Below are positions 1 to 12,370 of a stretch of DNA of 64,000 nt, piece after piece. The translations under genes were made by a program, and so were the position numbers. Source of the DNA: Solen grandis (taxonomy: Eukaryota; Mollusca; Bivalvia; Adapedonta; Solenidae). The DNA lies in the NCBI GenBank assembly GCA_021229015.1, contig CM037788.1, forward strand, positions 42,165,810 to 42,229,809, read 5' to 3'. The notes beneath the pieces were generated by a model. That model saw only the letters and a program-made list of their open reading frames with translations. It made no database searches and was not told where the DNA came from. Position 1 is the first letter of the stretch. Each line of letters starts with the position of its first letter.

Positions 1-940
1 AGATATTGAAAAAGCATAAATATGAATCTTATTTGATTACGCAACCGTTTACTATCATTTAGAAAAAAAACAACAGAAAATTTTAAGATAATACTATCCT
101 CAAGAATTTTTTCCTTACGTTATTCAATCAATTTTAAAAGTTTTTTATTCTTTATTAAATATCTGTCTCTTCGTAAGCATATGATTTAACAAATATTCAT
201 TGCAATTTGATCCACATAATTGAAATTATAAAAAAATACTTTGAAATCCATGACTTTCAACCTTTAAATTGATTGAGTTTTACATTTGCAAAATAGATGG
301 AAACAAAGGCAGAGGTGTAAGCAAAATCATGAAAATAATTTCTTATTTCTATGTAATTAACGTTATAAACATCTTGAAACCTTCAACAATTCATTTGCTT
401 TATATTTGCTTATTTTTACAGATTTAGAAAAAAACAAAACAGTTAAACATTTAGGAAACATAAAAAATCGATAGGTAGATATACATGTATTTGTCATTTT
501 CTTCAGGTTTGCAGTAAGCCGTGATAGCAAATGCAATAAGATATCCATATAGGTTTTCTGGCTCTAGTATAATTATACTAATTCATCGTAAATGTGACTC
601 ATTTACTCAAAAACATATCACAATTCACTATTCAACGCAGGCACTCTTTCCTACAAAAGAACAATCAGATCTTGCTAAACCAACCTAATGACTGCTTTTA
701 TTTCTTTCTTCAAATTAATAGATTTCCATGAATTAGCCATTTTACTAAAAACATGAATATGTCATGTTTGAAAACGTAATCACTTGAAATTTTCTGGACT
801 TTTTGCGCATGTTAAGGTACAGCAATATTACTTATCTAAAGTTAATATATCCAATCTTTTGATCTTTTTAATATATTTTGCTTACAAATCAAAGTTGTCA
901 TAAACAAGAGACACAACATAAATTCCTTAAGGTATGCTTA
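1..940. other. AT-rich stretch with no recognisable feature
   Basis: I see no coding pattern, repeat unit or transposon end here. The sequence is AT-rich with short A and T runs. The one longer open frame on the minus strand (363-548) has low-complexity composition and no splice signals or recognisable motif, so I treat it as chance. The first TGACG-type motifs of the downstream array appear from about 960. Confidence 0.6.
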
Positions 941-2340
941 AGACTGGCATCAATACTCATGACGCTGGAGCGAATGGTTTTTATTATCAACGACGTCAAA
1001 GTCAAGTGACTAAAGAAAAATATCTTTTTTGCAAGGACATGTTCAGCTAATGTTCTATTAATCCAGAAAAAAATATCTTCAAGAATGCAAACAGGTTTGT
1101 TTTCACATTTTCACGTAGGCATTCCATCAAACATGAATAACTGCCATGTTTGATGACGTAATGACTTTAAATTTTCAAGACCTTATGAACAAAGTTTCAA
1201 CATTTTTGAAAATTTAAGTCCAGTGGTCTAATTGGCGATTTTATATGTTTTTTTAAAATAATTCTTGCTTTAGTATGCATGACGTCATAACCATGTGGCA
1301 AAACAAACATTTCTTACAGTATGCATCACTTCAATTTTAACTCTATCAATTCTAAAGATTTAATAGAGATTGACTCAAAATTCATGATTCCAGAGCTAGA
1401 GAAATCTTTAAAAAGAAATGCTTTTTGTCTTTTTGATGACGTCATAACCACGTGACTTAACGAGAAAATTATTCAGAAAATTGAATGTAAACCTCTATGC
1501 CGATATATGCTCTCCAATTTTCATGCTTCTAACGCATCAGGGGGCTTTGTAACATTAAAATTTAAATTTTGGACCAAAGTTCGAAACTCAGTATTGCCAT
1601 GAAATCTTAATCTTTTAAAATATGGATATTTAAATGCCAAGGTACACATCTACATCCTAAAATACATCTTCTGTAAAAATATCAAGATAATCGGACCAAA
1701 ATTGATGGCTCTAGAGCGCGAACAAACTTTTGAAGCTGATGTCAAATCTGACGTCATATGATGCTAATGAAAATTGAAAATGATTAAATGTATAAAAAGA
1801 TTCTTTTTTATCGCTGCAATTTCAATTTCATTAAAACTGACGTAAAATGTATGATGCCAGAGCGAAAGAAATCTTTGAAAAAATAGGATTTTGCATTTTA
1901 AATGACGTCATAACCACGCGACTTAAAAGGAAATCTTTCAGAGAAGAGAAAGAAGACCTCTGGGCCAATTAGCTGTCCAATATTCAAGCTTCTAACTCAT
2001 CAGTAGCCCTTGTAATATTAAATTATAGTTTTAGGACCAAAGTTCAAAACTCGGTTTTGCCATAAATTCTTAAATTTTTCGAATTTGAAAATTTGAAAGA
2101 CAAGGTGAACATCTACATCATAGCATACATCTTCTGTGAAAATATCAAAACGACAAAAAATAAAGGCTCTTGAGCGCGACCAAACTTTTGAAGGTGACAT
2201 CAAATCTGACGTCATTTGACGTCATTGAAAATTAAAAATGATTGATTTTAAAAATTTGAACTTTTTGTCCTGGCATTCTAATTTTCATGTTGCTCAGACA
2301 CTGACAACATATTGAAATTAACTCTTAGATTTGGTTGGAA
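941..2340. repeat. Diverged CRE-containing array units (left edge)
   Basis: Degenerate copies of the roughly 430-bp unit that fills the next 17 kb. TGACGTCA occurs singly near 1283, 1437, 1750 and 1901, and as a pair around 2209-2225. The unit landmarks are present but diverged: a gttcgaa... or gttcaaa... segment, an AAAATATCAA-type segment before a gagcgcgaacaaac-like string, and a closing TGACGTCA pair. Divergence is higher than in units to the right of 6.7 kb, which suggests older copies. Confidence 0.7.
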
Positions 2341-2470
2341 AAAAAGGAATAATAATAAGAAGAAAAAGAACTAGATTTCATTCGTTGATATCAATGAAAA
2401 GACTTTCTGCTAAATTTGTCAAATGCAAGAGCTTTATATCGTATGGCAAAATTAACTAAACATCAATTCT
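2341..2470. repeat. Array terminal module 1: AAT/AAG microsatellite plus stem-loop
   Basis: An AAT/AAG-rich microsatellite is followed by ACTAGATTTCATTCGTTGAT and a short stem-loop ending in GACTTTCTGC. The same module recurs at about 6490, 8910, 12235, 15360 and, in altered form, 19076, each time at the right end of a block of array units. Read on the minus strand it would be the start of each block (GCAGAAAGTC...). It is probably the terminus of the repeated element that built the array. Confidence 0.65.
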
Positions 2471-2891
2471 TAATTTGACATCACTTTCTTGCAAGTTGAC
2501 CAATTTCAGTAATCTAGTTACCAAAACAAATGTCTTTAAATCCATTCAATCCAGTTGCAATATATTTGGGTCTATCATAAAGAAACATAAATGAATTTTG
2601 TTCTTTGCATTACTCCATGATTTTTGGGTGAATCGTAAGCATCAAAGGAACGACCAAGCATTGCTCTACAAATAATATTCATATTCATATTTTCAAAAAT
2701 CAAAAGGTTTCGAGATATAAACTGTTAAACGCATTGAAGCTAACAGAATTTCTGTTTTTCAGCCATAACCCCGATCATAAAATCATAAAAATGTCTTTCA
2801 AAGCACTACAAATTATATTCTATAGTGTCTCGATAGAGTATTTATTGTTTCAAAGATATTTAAGGCCAAAGAAAAAAATCGATAATTGATA
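2471..2891. other. No recognised feature
   Basis: AT-rich sequence between the array module and the pogo-like element. I see no coding pattern, TGACGTCA motif or repeat unit in it. Confidence 0.5.
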
Positions 2892-2893
2892 TA

Positions 2894-3842
2894 CAGTCAA
2901 CATCGTACATGCGACCACCTGTATTAAACGACTTTTTTATTAAACGACCGTTATAAATCCCACCCGAACGTTTTTACTATATCAATTTATCCCATTAAGT
3001 GACTTTTTTATTATGCGACCAGCGACCACATAAACTAAGTCCCAGCACATAAGATTATGCACAAAATCAACTTTATTGAGCGACCGTGTTTGATTCCGTT
3101 GCTAATTAACGTGTACGCTGGAGCATGTGTACATATTCATCTTTAACACATCCGAACAAACAAACAATTATCCTGATCATAAGTGCTCACCTGAAACCAA
3201 TTTGTTTTGACCACGCATGACTGCACCATGTGCAACTAAATTCTAAATCTAGTTCCTGGTTCCCGTTTCAAAAGTTACTATGCATAACATAGGTGAAACC
3301 ATCCCTCCAAATGCATAATGCTTTGGATTTTGGTAAAAGAAAATTTGGGAATATGGTAAATTAATACTTCCGGATGCAATGCGTACCATCAATAATTAGT
3401 AACTATAAGTATATACTTTGCGTTTTATGATACTCGACGAGGGCGCACGGTTGAAATAAATTTATCGGGGGTTTCTGGATTTATGTTAGACAGAGACATA
3501 AAGAAAGCTCATTGCTAAATAATATTTTTCTTGAAATTGTCCGAATCAATACATGAATTCGATGTCAAATGTTGTGTTTTTCCACCGAATACCAAATGCA
3601 AACCTCAGCCAATGATCCAAGGTATTATTCCAACATAACAGCTAAAAAATCGTAAGATATGACAAAAATAAACATGATGATGTTTATTGGTATAAAATAA
3701 CATATGATACAATTTAGCTTACAGTTTGTATATTTATGACTTGTTTGCCTGGATTTCCAAACAAAATCTATTAAGAGACCATTTCATTAAGCAACCACTT
3801 TTTGGCAGTCCCTTGAGCGGTCTCTTAATACAATGTCGACTG
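2894..3842. mobile_element. Pogo/Tigger-like non-autonomous DNA transposon, copy 1
   Basis: A 949-bp element with inverted ends CAGTCAACATCGTAC and, on the other strand, CAGTCGACATTGTATTAAG. It is flanked by TA on both sides (2892-2893 and 3843-3844). The CAGTCGA-type ends and TA target duplication match what is known of the pogo/Tigger branch of Tc1/mariner. Subterminal segments repeat short ttaagcgacc / ttaaacgacc motifs. No transposase frame is visible, so it would depend on an autonomous partner. A close inverted copy lies at 23953-24942. Confidence 0.75.
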
Positions 3843-3849
3843 TATGACA

Positions 3850-5307
3850 TTGACTGTTGCATTCTCTGGAAACGGAAGTAACATTACACCATAGTATCTA
3901 ATGCTGGACCTTCAATTTCACGCAAATTAAACAAAATATATATAGCCTTAGGCTGTAAAAACCATTAAATTCAGTAAAAAAATGTTAAGGACTTGTAACG
4001 ACACATGACGTCATATGACATTCATCTTCTCATAATGTAAAAAGTACGTAGAGACTTATATTCAGTCCAAATATCAGCTTTCTTACTCATCTGGAAGCGA
4101 TGTTATGCGTATTTGAAATTTAACGTCAAGGGCTCGAATATTGGATTTGCCATAGAACCTTTACCTTTCTGAATTTGGAAAAACAGACACCTGGATGCAT
4201 AACTATAACGAAACTTACACATTCTGTGAAAAATAATGGCTGTAGACCGCGAACAAACCTTTGTAGACAACATTAAGTTTGACGTCATATGACTTCATAG
4301 TCATAAGACAATCAATGAAATGAAATATTCAGTATCTGAAATATATGCAATAAATTTTTCATTCCCCTGGAGCCTTTGCAACATATAGAAATTTACACAT
4401 AGATATAAGAAATTCTGTATGACCTTATGACATCAAATGATGTCAAATGACGTTCTGTCTCACAGAATTAAAAAAAGTTGAAAAGACTAATATTCAGTCC
4501 AAATATCAGCTTTCTAACTCATCTGGAAGCGATTTTATACGTATTTGAAATTTGACGTCAATGTTTCGAATCTTGCATTTGCCTTTGAACCATTGCCTCC
4601 TCGAATATGGAAAACTGGACACCAGGATACACACTAGAGAGTAAAATATACATTCTAAGAACTTCTGATGCAAATCAGTCCGGAAATAATGGCTGTATAC
4701 TGCGTAAAACCTTTTGGACCTGACGTCAAATCTGACGTTATATGACGTCATATGAATATGAAATACATTGCATTCAAACTCCCATGGATTAATGTATATG
4801 CCATTAAATATTAATGGTCCTGAGAACTTTACAACATATTTAAATTAACGCATAGATATCAAAAATTCTTTTTGACCTTATGACGTCATATGATGTCAAA
4901 TGATGTTAATCTTCACAAAATGTATAGGATACTTGAAGACTTATAATCTTTCCAAATATAAGCTTTCTAGCTTATCTGGAAGCGATTTAATACGCATTTG
5001 AAATTAGACGTCAAAAGTTCGAATCTTGGATTCGCCATAAAACCTTTGCCTTTTCGAATTTGGAAAAACGGACACCGGGATGCACAACTAGAGCGTAATA
5101 TACACAATCTGTGAAATTTTTCTGAAAATCGATCCAGAAATAATGGCTGTAGACCGTGTACAAACATTTTTAGACGACGTCTAGTTTGACGTCAAAACAT
5201 GTCATAGGCAAATGAAAATCATTGAAATGCAAAATGTTCTATCTGAAGCATTTGCTATTAAATTTTCATAGTGCTCGGACGTTTTCAACATATAGAAGTT
5301 AACACGT
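3850..5307. repeat. CRE-containing array units, diverged type
   Basis: Three to four diverged units of about 430-450 bp, each with a TGACGTCA or near-TGACGTCA cluster (for example around 4008, 4281, 4553, 4722, 4745 and 5188). Landmarks shared with the A-type units are present: ggaaaaacggacacc, a cacattctgtgaaa segment and taatggctgtagaccg. The last unit is interrupted at about 5308 by another element and its sequence resumes at about 6056. Confidence 0.7.
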
Positions 5308-6055
5308 AACAAGAGGGCCAAGATGGCCCTTGATCGCTCACCTGAGAAAGATGATTGCTTAAGAAATAAAGATGCTAGAGTGTAAACAAAGTGAAATCTG
5401 GCTTTTTTTATGGTGAAAAGGGCATAACTCCTAAATTAACAAGTCACTATCAGTAATAATTGAACCCGATTGCGAGATTATGGGCATAAACATTGTCTTA
5501 AAGTTTAAAAAAGATTTTTAAAAAAAAAATTTTTTTTAACCTTATTGACCGATATCAGCCATATTCAAACTAAATGGAGACATTATGGTCATAAGCATTG
5601 CCATAAAGTGTGAAGAAGATTGCTCAAAAGATGAAGATGCTAGAGTGTAAACAAACTGAAATTTGGCATTTTTTTATATTAAAAGGGGCAAAACTCCTGA
5701 CTTAATTGACCGATCTCAGCTAAAATCGAACTCAATTAAGACATTATGGTCATAAATATTGTCATAAAGTTTGAAGATGATTGCTCAAAAGATGAAGATG
5801 CTAGAGTATAAACAAAGTGAAATCTGGCAATTTTTTATATTAAAAGGGGCATAACTCCTGACCTAATTATCCGATCTCAGTCATAATCGAACTCAATCGA
5901 GACATTATGGCTATAAACATTGTTTTAAAGATAGAAGATGATTGCTTAAGAAATAAAGGTGATAGAGTGTAAACACTAAAATTGTTGACGACACACAACG
6001 CATATACGGACGACGGACACTCACGGGATCACAATAGCTCACCCTGAACTAAAAT
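5308..6055 (+). mobile_element. Tandem-repeat-bearing non-autonomous element E1
   Basis: It begins with CAAGAGGGCCAAGATGGCCC and CGCTCACCTGAG and ends with a shortened AGCTCACCCTGAACTAAAA. The centre holds about four monomers of roughly 160-260 bp built on gatgctagagtgtaaacaaa and ggggcataactcctgac. A GACGACGG-type segment precedes the 3' end. Flanking sequence on both sides is the CRE array, so E1 inserted into that array. No protein is encoded. This class resembles the tandem-repeat-containing MITE/Helitron-like elements reported in bivalves; assignment to a superfamily is inference. Confidence 0.7.
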
Positions 6056-6490
6056 TTTCACCTCAACATCGTATGACGTTAATCTTCAGAGAATCTATAG
6101 AAATCCTAAAGACTTATATTTTGTCCAAATATCAGCTTTCTAGATCATCTTGAAGCGATTTTATACGCATTTGAAATTTGACGTCAATGGTTTGGATCTT
6201 GGATTCGCTATAGAACCATTGCCTTTTCGAATTTTGAAAAACGGACATGGGGATGCACAACTAAAGCCTAACATACCCATTCTGTGAAATTTTGATGAAA
6301 ATCAGTCCAGAAATAATGGCTGTAGACCGCGTACAAAATTTTTCACCTGACGTCAAATCTGATGTTATATGACGTCATATGAATATGAAATTCATTGCAT
6401 CCGGAAGCTCATGGTTTGAAATACATGCCATAAAATTTTCATTGTTCTGAGTCAATGGTAACACATTGAAATTAACATAAATATAAGAGG
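6056..6490. repeat. CRE-containing array unit, continuation after E1
   Basis: This resumes the array unit interrupted by E1. It carries tgacgtcaaatctgatgttatatgacgtcatatg near 6348-6380 and ends in an AAT/AAG microsatellite. The closing segment (cattgttctgagtcaatgg) is the same type that ends the blocks at 12.2 and 15.2 kb. Confidence 0.65.
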
Positions 6491-6660
6491 AAGAAAAAAA
6501 GAATAATAAGAAGAAGAACTAGATGTCATTCGTCTAAACGCATGATAGGACTTTCTGCAACCTGCGTTAATGCAAAAAGCAGGAGATAGAAGTTTCATGT
6601 AAAGACTCACCTCTGGTAGTATTTCATGTTCATGCTGAACAACTGACATTATATTCCGCG
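6491..6660. repeat. Array terminal module 2
   Basis: ACTAGATGTCATTCGTC is followed by a TTCGTCTAAACG-type stem-loop, GGACTTTCTGC and an approximately 100-bp tail (aaaagcaggagatagaagtttcatgtaa...). It is nearly identical to the modules at 8930 and 15375, so these are recent copies. The minus-strand open frames over this module (6452-6649 and 8866-9060) are alike only because the DNA is alike. Confidence 0.65.
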
Positions 6661-6689
6661 AAAAATAAGCCTTTAGTTACGAAGAAAAA

Positions 6690-8905
6690 AAAATAAGTAG
6701 TAGTAGTATGTTTATGACGTCATATGACGTCACCATTCAAAATATATTAAGAAATTATGCAGAACTGCAAACTGTGTAAGTTTCAACTTTCTATCTCATT
6801 CCGAAATTCTTTAACCCTAAAATGAAATTTTTGGTCCTATGTTCGAATCTTACTTCAGCCACAATACTTCGGTTTTTCGGAATTATGGTTAGCTGACAAA
6901 ATATTCACACCTTAGTTTCAAGATGTACCATCTGTAAAAATTTGAAGAAAATCTGATCATAAATGGCAGCAGTAGAGCGCGAACACCATTTTTCACTGTT
7001 TTTAGCTGTGACGTCATGTGACGTCATAGGGTGCTGACAATAATTGAAATCACAATTTCCTCACGTGCCTAATAACCCATAAAAATTTCATCGTCCTAGG
7101 ACTATTGCAACATATTAAAATAAACGTTTAGTTAGGAAGAAGAAAAGAATAATAATAATAATAAAATGACGTCACGTGACGTCATATGACGTTTATTTTT
7201 CACATAATTGTTAAGACACCCAGAGACCTACTAACTGACAAAATTTCAACGTTCTATCTCAAATAGGACAGTTTTTATAAGCATTTAAAAATTGACGACC
7301 TTGGTTCGAATCTTGGATCCGCCATAGATGCTTGGACTTTTCGAATTTTGAAAAACGGACACCGGTATACACAATAAGAACGTAATATACACATTCTGTG
7401 AAAATTTGATGAAAATCGGCATATTAATAATGGCTCTGGACCGTGTACAAACTTTTGTAGTCATTTTCAAATGTGACGTCATATGACGTCAAACACTTCT
7501 GAAAATCATTGAAATCGAAATTTCAGCTTTTGAAGCATGCGTCATTAAATTTTCATTGCCCTTTTTATCATATAATGACGTCACATGACGTCATATGACA
7601 TTTATTTTCAGAAAATGTTTAAAACTTCTAGAGACATAATTATATACTGACTAAATATCAACTTTCTATCTTAAATAGGACAGATTTTAAAAGCATTTAA
7701 AAATTTACGACCTTAGCTCGAATCTTGGATTCGCTATAGAACCATGGACTTTTCGAATTTTGAAAAACGGACACCGGTATACACAATAAGAACTTAATAT
7801 ACACATTCTGTGAAAATTTGATAAAAATCGGCCCATTAATAATAGCTCTGGACCGTGTACAAACTTTCTTAGTCAATTTCAAATGTGACGTCATATGACG
7901 TCATAGGCTTCTGAAAATCATTGAAATCGAATTTTCTGCATCGTAAGCATACAGCATTAAATTTGCATTGCCCTTCAAAAATTTCAACATATAGAAGTAA
8001 TCTTGTTAGAATTAGAAATTCATTATCATATAATGACGTCACGTGACGTCATATGACATTTATTTTCACAAAATGTTTAAGACTCCCAGAGACCTATATA
8101 CTGACCCAATATCATCTTTCTATCACAAATAGGACCGATTTTATAAGAATTTGAAAATTTACGACCTTAGTTCGAATCTTGGAATCGCTATAGAACCTTG
8201 GACTTTTGGAATTTTGAAAAACGGACACCGGGATGCACAACTAGAACTTAATATACACATTCTGTGAAAATTTGATGAAAATCGGTTCATTAATAATGGC
8301 TCTGGACCGCGTACAAACTTTTGTAGCTTATTTCACGTGTGACGTCATTTGACGTCATAGCTATATGAAAATCATAGAAATCAAAATAACATCTCTTGGA
8401 GAATAAGACATCAAAATTTCATTGTCCTTGGACCATATTAACATATATAATTATGTGTTTAAAAATTAGGAATTTGATGACGTCATATGACATCACAAGA
8501 CGTCTATTTTCACAAAATATTTAAATCTATCGGAGATCTATATACTGACAAAATATCAACCTTCTGTCTCATTTAGGGACAATTTTATGAGCATTTATCA
8601 ATTTGATGTCCTTGGTTTGAATCTTGCATTCGCCATAGAACCTTGTGCTTTTCGAATTTTGAAAAACGGACACCGAGATGCACAACTAGAACGTAATATA
8701 CACATTCTGTGAAAATTTGATAAAAATCGGTTTATTAATTATTGCTCTGGACCGCGTACAAACTTTTGTAGCAATTTGCCAAGTGTGACGTCATAATGAC
8801 GTCATAGGCATTTGAAAATTATAGAATTTTTTAATTACGCATATGAATAATATGCCATCGAAATTTCATCCTCCTAGGACGATTGCAACATATGAAAATC
8901 CTTGA
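6690..8905. repeat. Higher-order block 1: one B unit then four A units
   Basis: The B-type unit (landmarks ttcagccacaatacttcggt and aaatggcagcagtagagcgc) is followed by A-type units starting near 7166, 7573, 8033 and 8476. A units share tacgaccttggttcgaatct, ttgaaaaacggacaccg and cacattctgtgaaaatttga. Unit boundaries carry paired TGACGTCA palindromes; at 8034 and 8044 the two are exactly 10 bp apart. The minus strand has a 65-codon open frame per A unit (for example 7285-7482 and 7697-7894). Confidence 0.75.
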
Positions 8906-9090
8906 GGAAGAAAAGAATAATAATAATAACTAGATGTCATTCGTCTAAACGAATGATAGGACTTTCTGTAACCTGTGTTAATGCAAAAAGCAGGAGATAG
9001 AAGTTTCATGTAATGACTCACCTCTGGTAGTATTTCATGTTCATGCTGATTAATTGACATTATATTATAAATAAGCGTTTAGTTACGAAG
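8906..9090. repeat. Array terminal module 3
   Basis: An (AAT)n tract, then ACTAGATGTCATTCGTC, a stem-loop, GGACTTTCTG and the same tail as module 2, followed by gtagtagtag. It separates block 1 from block 2. Confidence 0.65.
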
Positions 9091-12000
9091 AAAAAAAAAT
9101 AAGTAGCAGTAGTAGTAGTATGCTTATGACGTCATATGACGTCACGACTCAAAATATATTAAGAAATTCTGCAGAACTGCAAACTGTGTAAGTTTCAACT
9201 TTCTATCTCATCCCGAAGTTCTTTAACCCTAAAATGAAATTTTTGGTCCTATGTTCGAATCTTACTTCAGCCACAATACTTCGGTTTTTCGGAATTAAGG
9301 TTAGCTGACAAAATATTCACACCAAAGTTTCAAGATGTACCATTTGTAAAAATTTGAAGAAAATCTGATCATAAATGGCGGCTGTAGAGCGCGAACACCA
9401 TTTTTCACTATTTTTAGCTCTGACGTCACGTGACGTCATAGGTGCTGAAAATGCTGTTGCTTAAAAGCGCATACTTTACTGCAATAACTCTGAAATTTTC
9501 ATTATTCTGAACAATTGGCATCATGTCGAAATCATTGCCCCAAATTAAAAATAAGTGATATGCTTATGACGTCCTCTGACGTCACGATTCAAAATATTTG
9601 TAGAAATAATGCAGAACTGCAAACTGTGCAAGTTTCAACTTTCTATCTCATCCTGAAGCTCTTCAATCCTAAAATGAAACTTTTGGTCCTATGTTCGAAT
9701 ATTACTTCAGCCACAGAACTTCGGTTTTTCGGAATTTCGGTAAGCTGGCAGGATATGTACACCTTAGTTTCAAGGTGTACCATCTGTGAAAATTTCAAGA
9801 AAATCCGACGATAAATGGCGGCAGTAGAGCGCGAACACCATTGTTCAATATTTTTAGCTCTGGCGTCACATGACGTCATAGGTGATGAAGATGCTTTTGT
9901 TCAAAAACGCATACTTTACTGTCATAACTCTAAAATCTTCATTATTCTGAACAACTGGCATCATGTCGAAATCATTGCCCTAAAATAAAAATTAAGAAGT
10001 ATGCTTATGACGTCACATGACGACATTTGACGTCACGACTCAAAATATATGTAGAAATTCTGCAGAACTGCAAACTGTGTAGGTTTCAACTTTCTATCTC
10101 ATCCTGAAGCTCTTTAATCCTAAAATGAAATTTTCGGTCCTATGTTCGAATTTTATTTCAGTCACAAAACTTCGGTCTTTCGGAATTTCGGTTAGCTGAC
10201 AGGATATGCACACCTTAGTTTCAAGATGTACCATCTGTGAAAATTTGAAGAAAATCCGACCATAAATGACGGCTGTAGAGCATGAACACCATTTTTCACT
10301 ATTTTTAGCTCTGACGTCATATGACGTCATAGGGTGCTGAAGATGCTTTTGTTTAAAAGCGCATACTTTACTGTCATAACTCTGAAATATTCATTATTCT
10401 GAACAACTGGCATCATGTCGAAATCATTGCCCTAATATAAAAATTAAGAAGTATGCTTATGACGTCACATAACGTCACGACTCAAAATATATGTAGAAAT
10501 TCTGCAGAACTGCAAACTGTGTAAGTTTCAACTTTCTATCTCATCCTGAAGCTCTTTAATCCTAAAATGAAATTTTCGGTCCTATGTTCGAATCTTATTT
10601 CAGCCACAGAACTTCGGTCTTTCGGAATTTCGGTTAGCTGACAGGATATGCACACCTTAGTTTCAAGATGTACCATCTGTGAAAATTTGAAGACAATCCG
10701 ACCATAAATGACGGCTGTAGAGCGCGAACACCATTTTTCACTATTTTTAGCTCTGACGTCATGTGACGTCATAGGCTGCTAATAATCATTGAAATCAAAA
10801 TTTCCTAACGTGACTAATAACCCATAAAAATTTCATCGTCCTAGGACTATTGCAACATATTAAAATAAGCGTTTAGTTAGGAAGAAGAAAAGAATAATAA
10901 TAATAAAAAAATGACGTTACGTGACGTCATATGACGTTTATTTTCACATAATTGTTAGACACCCAGAGACCTACTAACTGACAAAATTTCAACTTTCTAT
11001 CTCAAATAGGACAGTTTTTATAAGCATTTAAAAAATGACGTCCTTGGTTCAAATCTTGGATCCGCCATAGATGCTTGGACTTTTCGAATTTTGAAAAACG
11101 GACACCGGTATACACAATAAGAACGTAATATACACATTCTGTGAAAATTTGATAAAAATCGGCCCATTAATAATGGCTCTGGACCGTGTACAAACTTTCG
11201 TAGTCAATTTCAAATGTGACGTCATAGGCTTCTGAAAGTCATTGAAATCGAAATTTCAGCGTCTGAATCATGTGTCATTAAATTTTCATTGCCCTTCGAC
11301 AATTTCAACATATAGAAATACCCTTCTTAATATTAGAAATACATTATCATATAATGACGTCACGTGACGTCATATGACGTATATTTTTACAAAATGTTTA
11401 AGACTCCCAGAGACCTATATACTGACCAAATATCACTTTTCTATCTCAAATAGGACCGATTTTATAAGCATTTAAAAATTTACGACCTTGGTTCGAATCT
11501 TGGATTCGCTATAGAACCATGGACTTTTCGAATTTTGAAAAACGGACACCGAGATGCACACCTAGAACTTAATATACACATTCTGTGAAAATTTGATGAA
11601 AATCGGTTCATAAACAATGGCTGCAGACCGGGTACAAACTTTTGTTGCATATTTCAAGTGTGACGTCATATGACGTCATAGGCATATGAAAATCATAGAA
11701 ATCAAAATTTCTGCGTTTGAAGCATTTAAATTTTTTCCCTTATAAAATATTCTTGTTAATATTAGAAATACATTATCATATAATGACGTCACGTGACGTC
11801 ATATGACATTTATTTTCACAAAATGTTTAAAACTTCTAGAGACCTATATACTGACTAAAAATCAACTTTCTATCTTAAATAGGACAGATTTTATAAGCAT
11901 TTAAAAATTTACGACCTTGGTTCGAATCTTGGATTCGCTATAGAACCATGGACTTTTCGAATTTTGAAAAATGGACACCGGGATGCACAACTAGAGCCTC

Positions 12001-12234
12001 ACATACACATTCTGTGAAATTTTGATGAAAATCGGTCCAGAAATAATGGCTGTAGACCGCGTACAAACTTTTTCACGTGACGTCAAGTCTGACGTTATAT
12101 GACGTCATATGAATATACAATTCATTGCATCCGAAAGCTCATGGTTTGAAATATATGCCATAAAATTTTCATTGTTCTGAGTCAATGGCAACACCTTGAA
12201 ATTAACACAAATATAAGAGGAAGAAAAAAAGAAT
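9091..12234. repeat. Higher-order block 2: four B units then three A units
   Basis: B units start near 9127, 9566, 10008 and 10459, with a step of about 445 bp; A units start near 10913, 11355 and 11785. B units share cttcggtctttcggaatttcgg and accatctgtgaaaatttgaag. The B-to-A transition (10800-10912) carries a segment that ends in a TAA-rich microsatellite, also seen at the transitions in the other blocks. Paired TGACGTCA sites mark every unit border. Confidence 0.75.
10536..10772 (-). other. Representative 78-codon open frame of the B unit
   Basis: Frames of exactly 78 codons recur at 9643-9879, 10094-10330, 10536-10772, 13059-13295, 13511-13747 and 16012-16248, always in the same place in the B unit. 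All keep ...STAVIYGRIFFKFSQMVH-like and CQLTEIPKDRS-like segments. The 65-codon frame of the A units carries a diverged counterpart (RAIINGPIFIKFSQNVY). There is no recognised domain, signal peptide, promoter or splice context. The recurrence may simply reflect recent array homogenisation. I list it as a property of the repeat, not as a gene. Confidence 0.25.
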
Positions 12235-12370
12235 AAGAAGAAGAAGAAGAACTAGATTTCATTCGTTGATACGAATGATAGGACTTTCTGCTAAAATTGA
12301 AAAATATTAAGATTAATTCCGTTAGAAAGAATATATATTATATTCTCTACCTTTTACTTTTTTTTTTCGT
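12235..12370. repeat. Array terminal module 4, shortened, plus AT-rich filler
   Basis: An AAG-rich microsatellite, ACTAGATTTCATTCGTTGAT and GGACTTTCTGC occur as in module 1. They are followed by about 70 bp of unrelated AT-rich sequence (attatattctctacc) and then directly by the tail of a B unit. The filler is not found in the other modules. Confidence 0.6.
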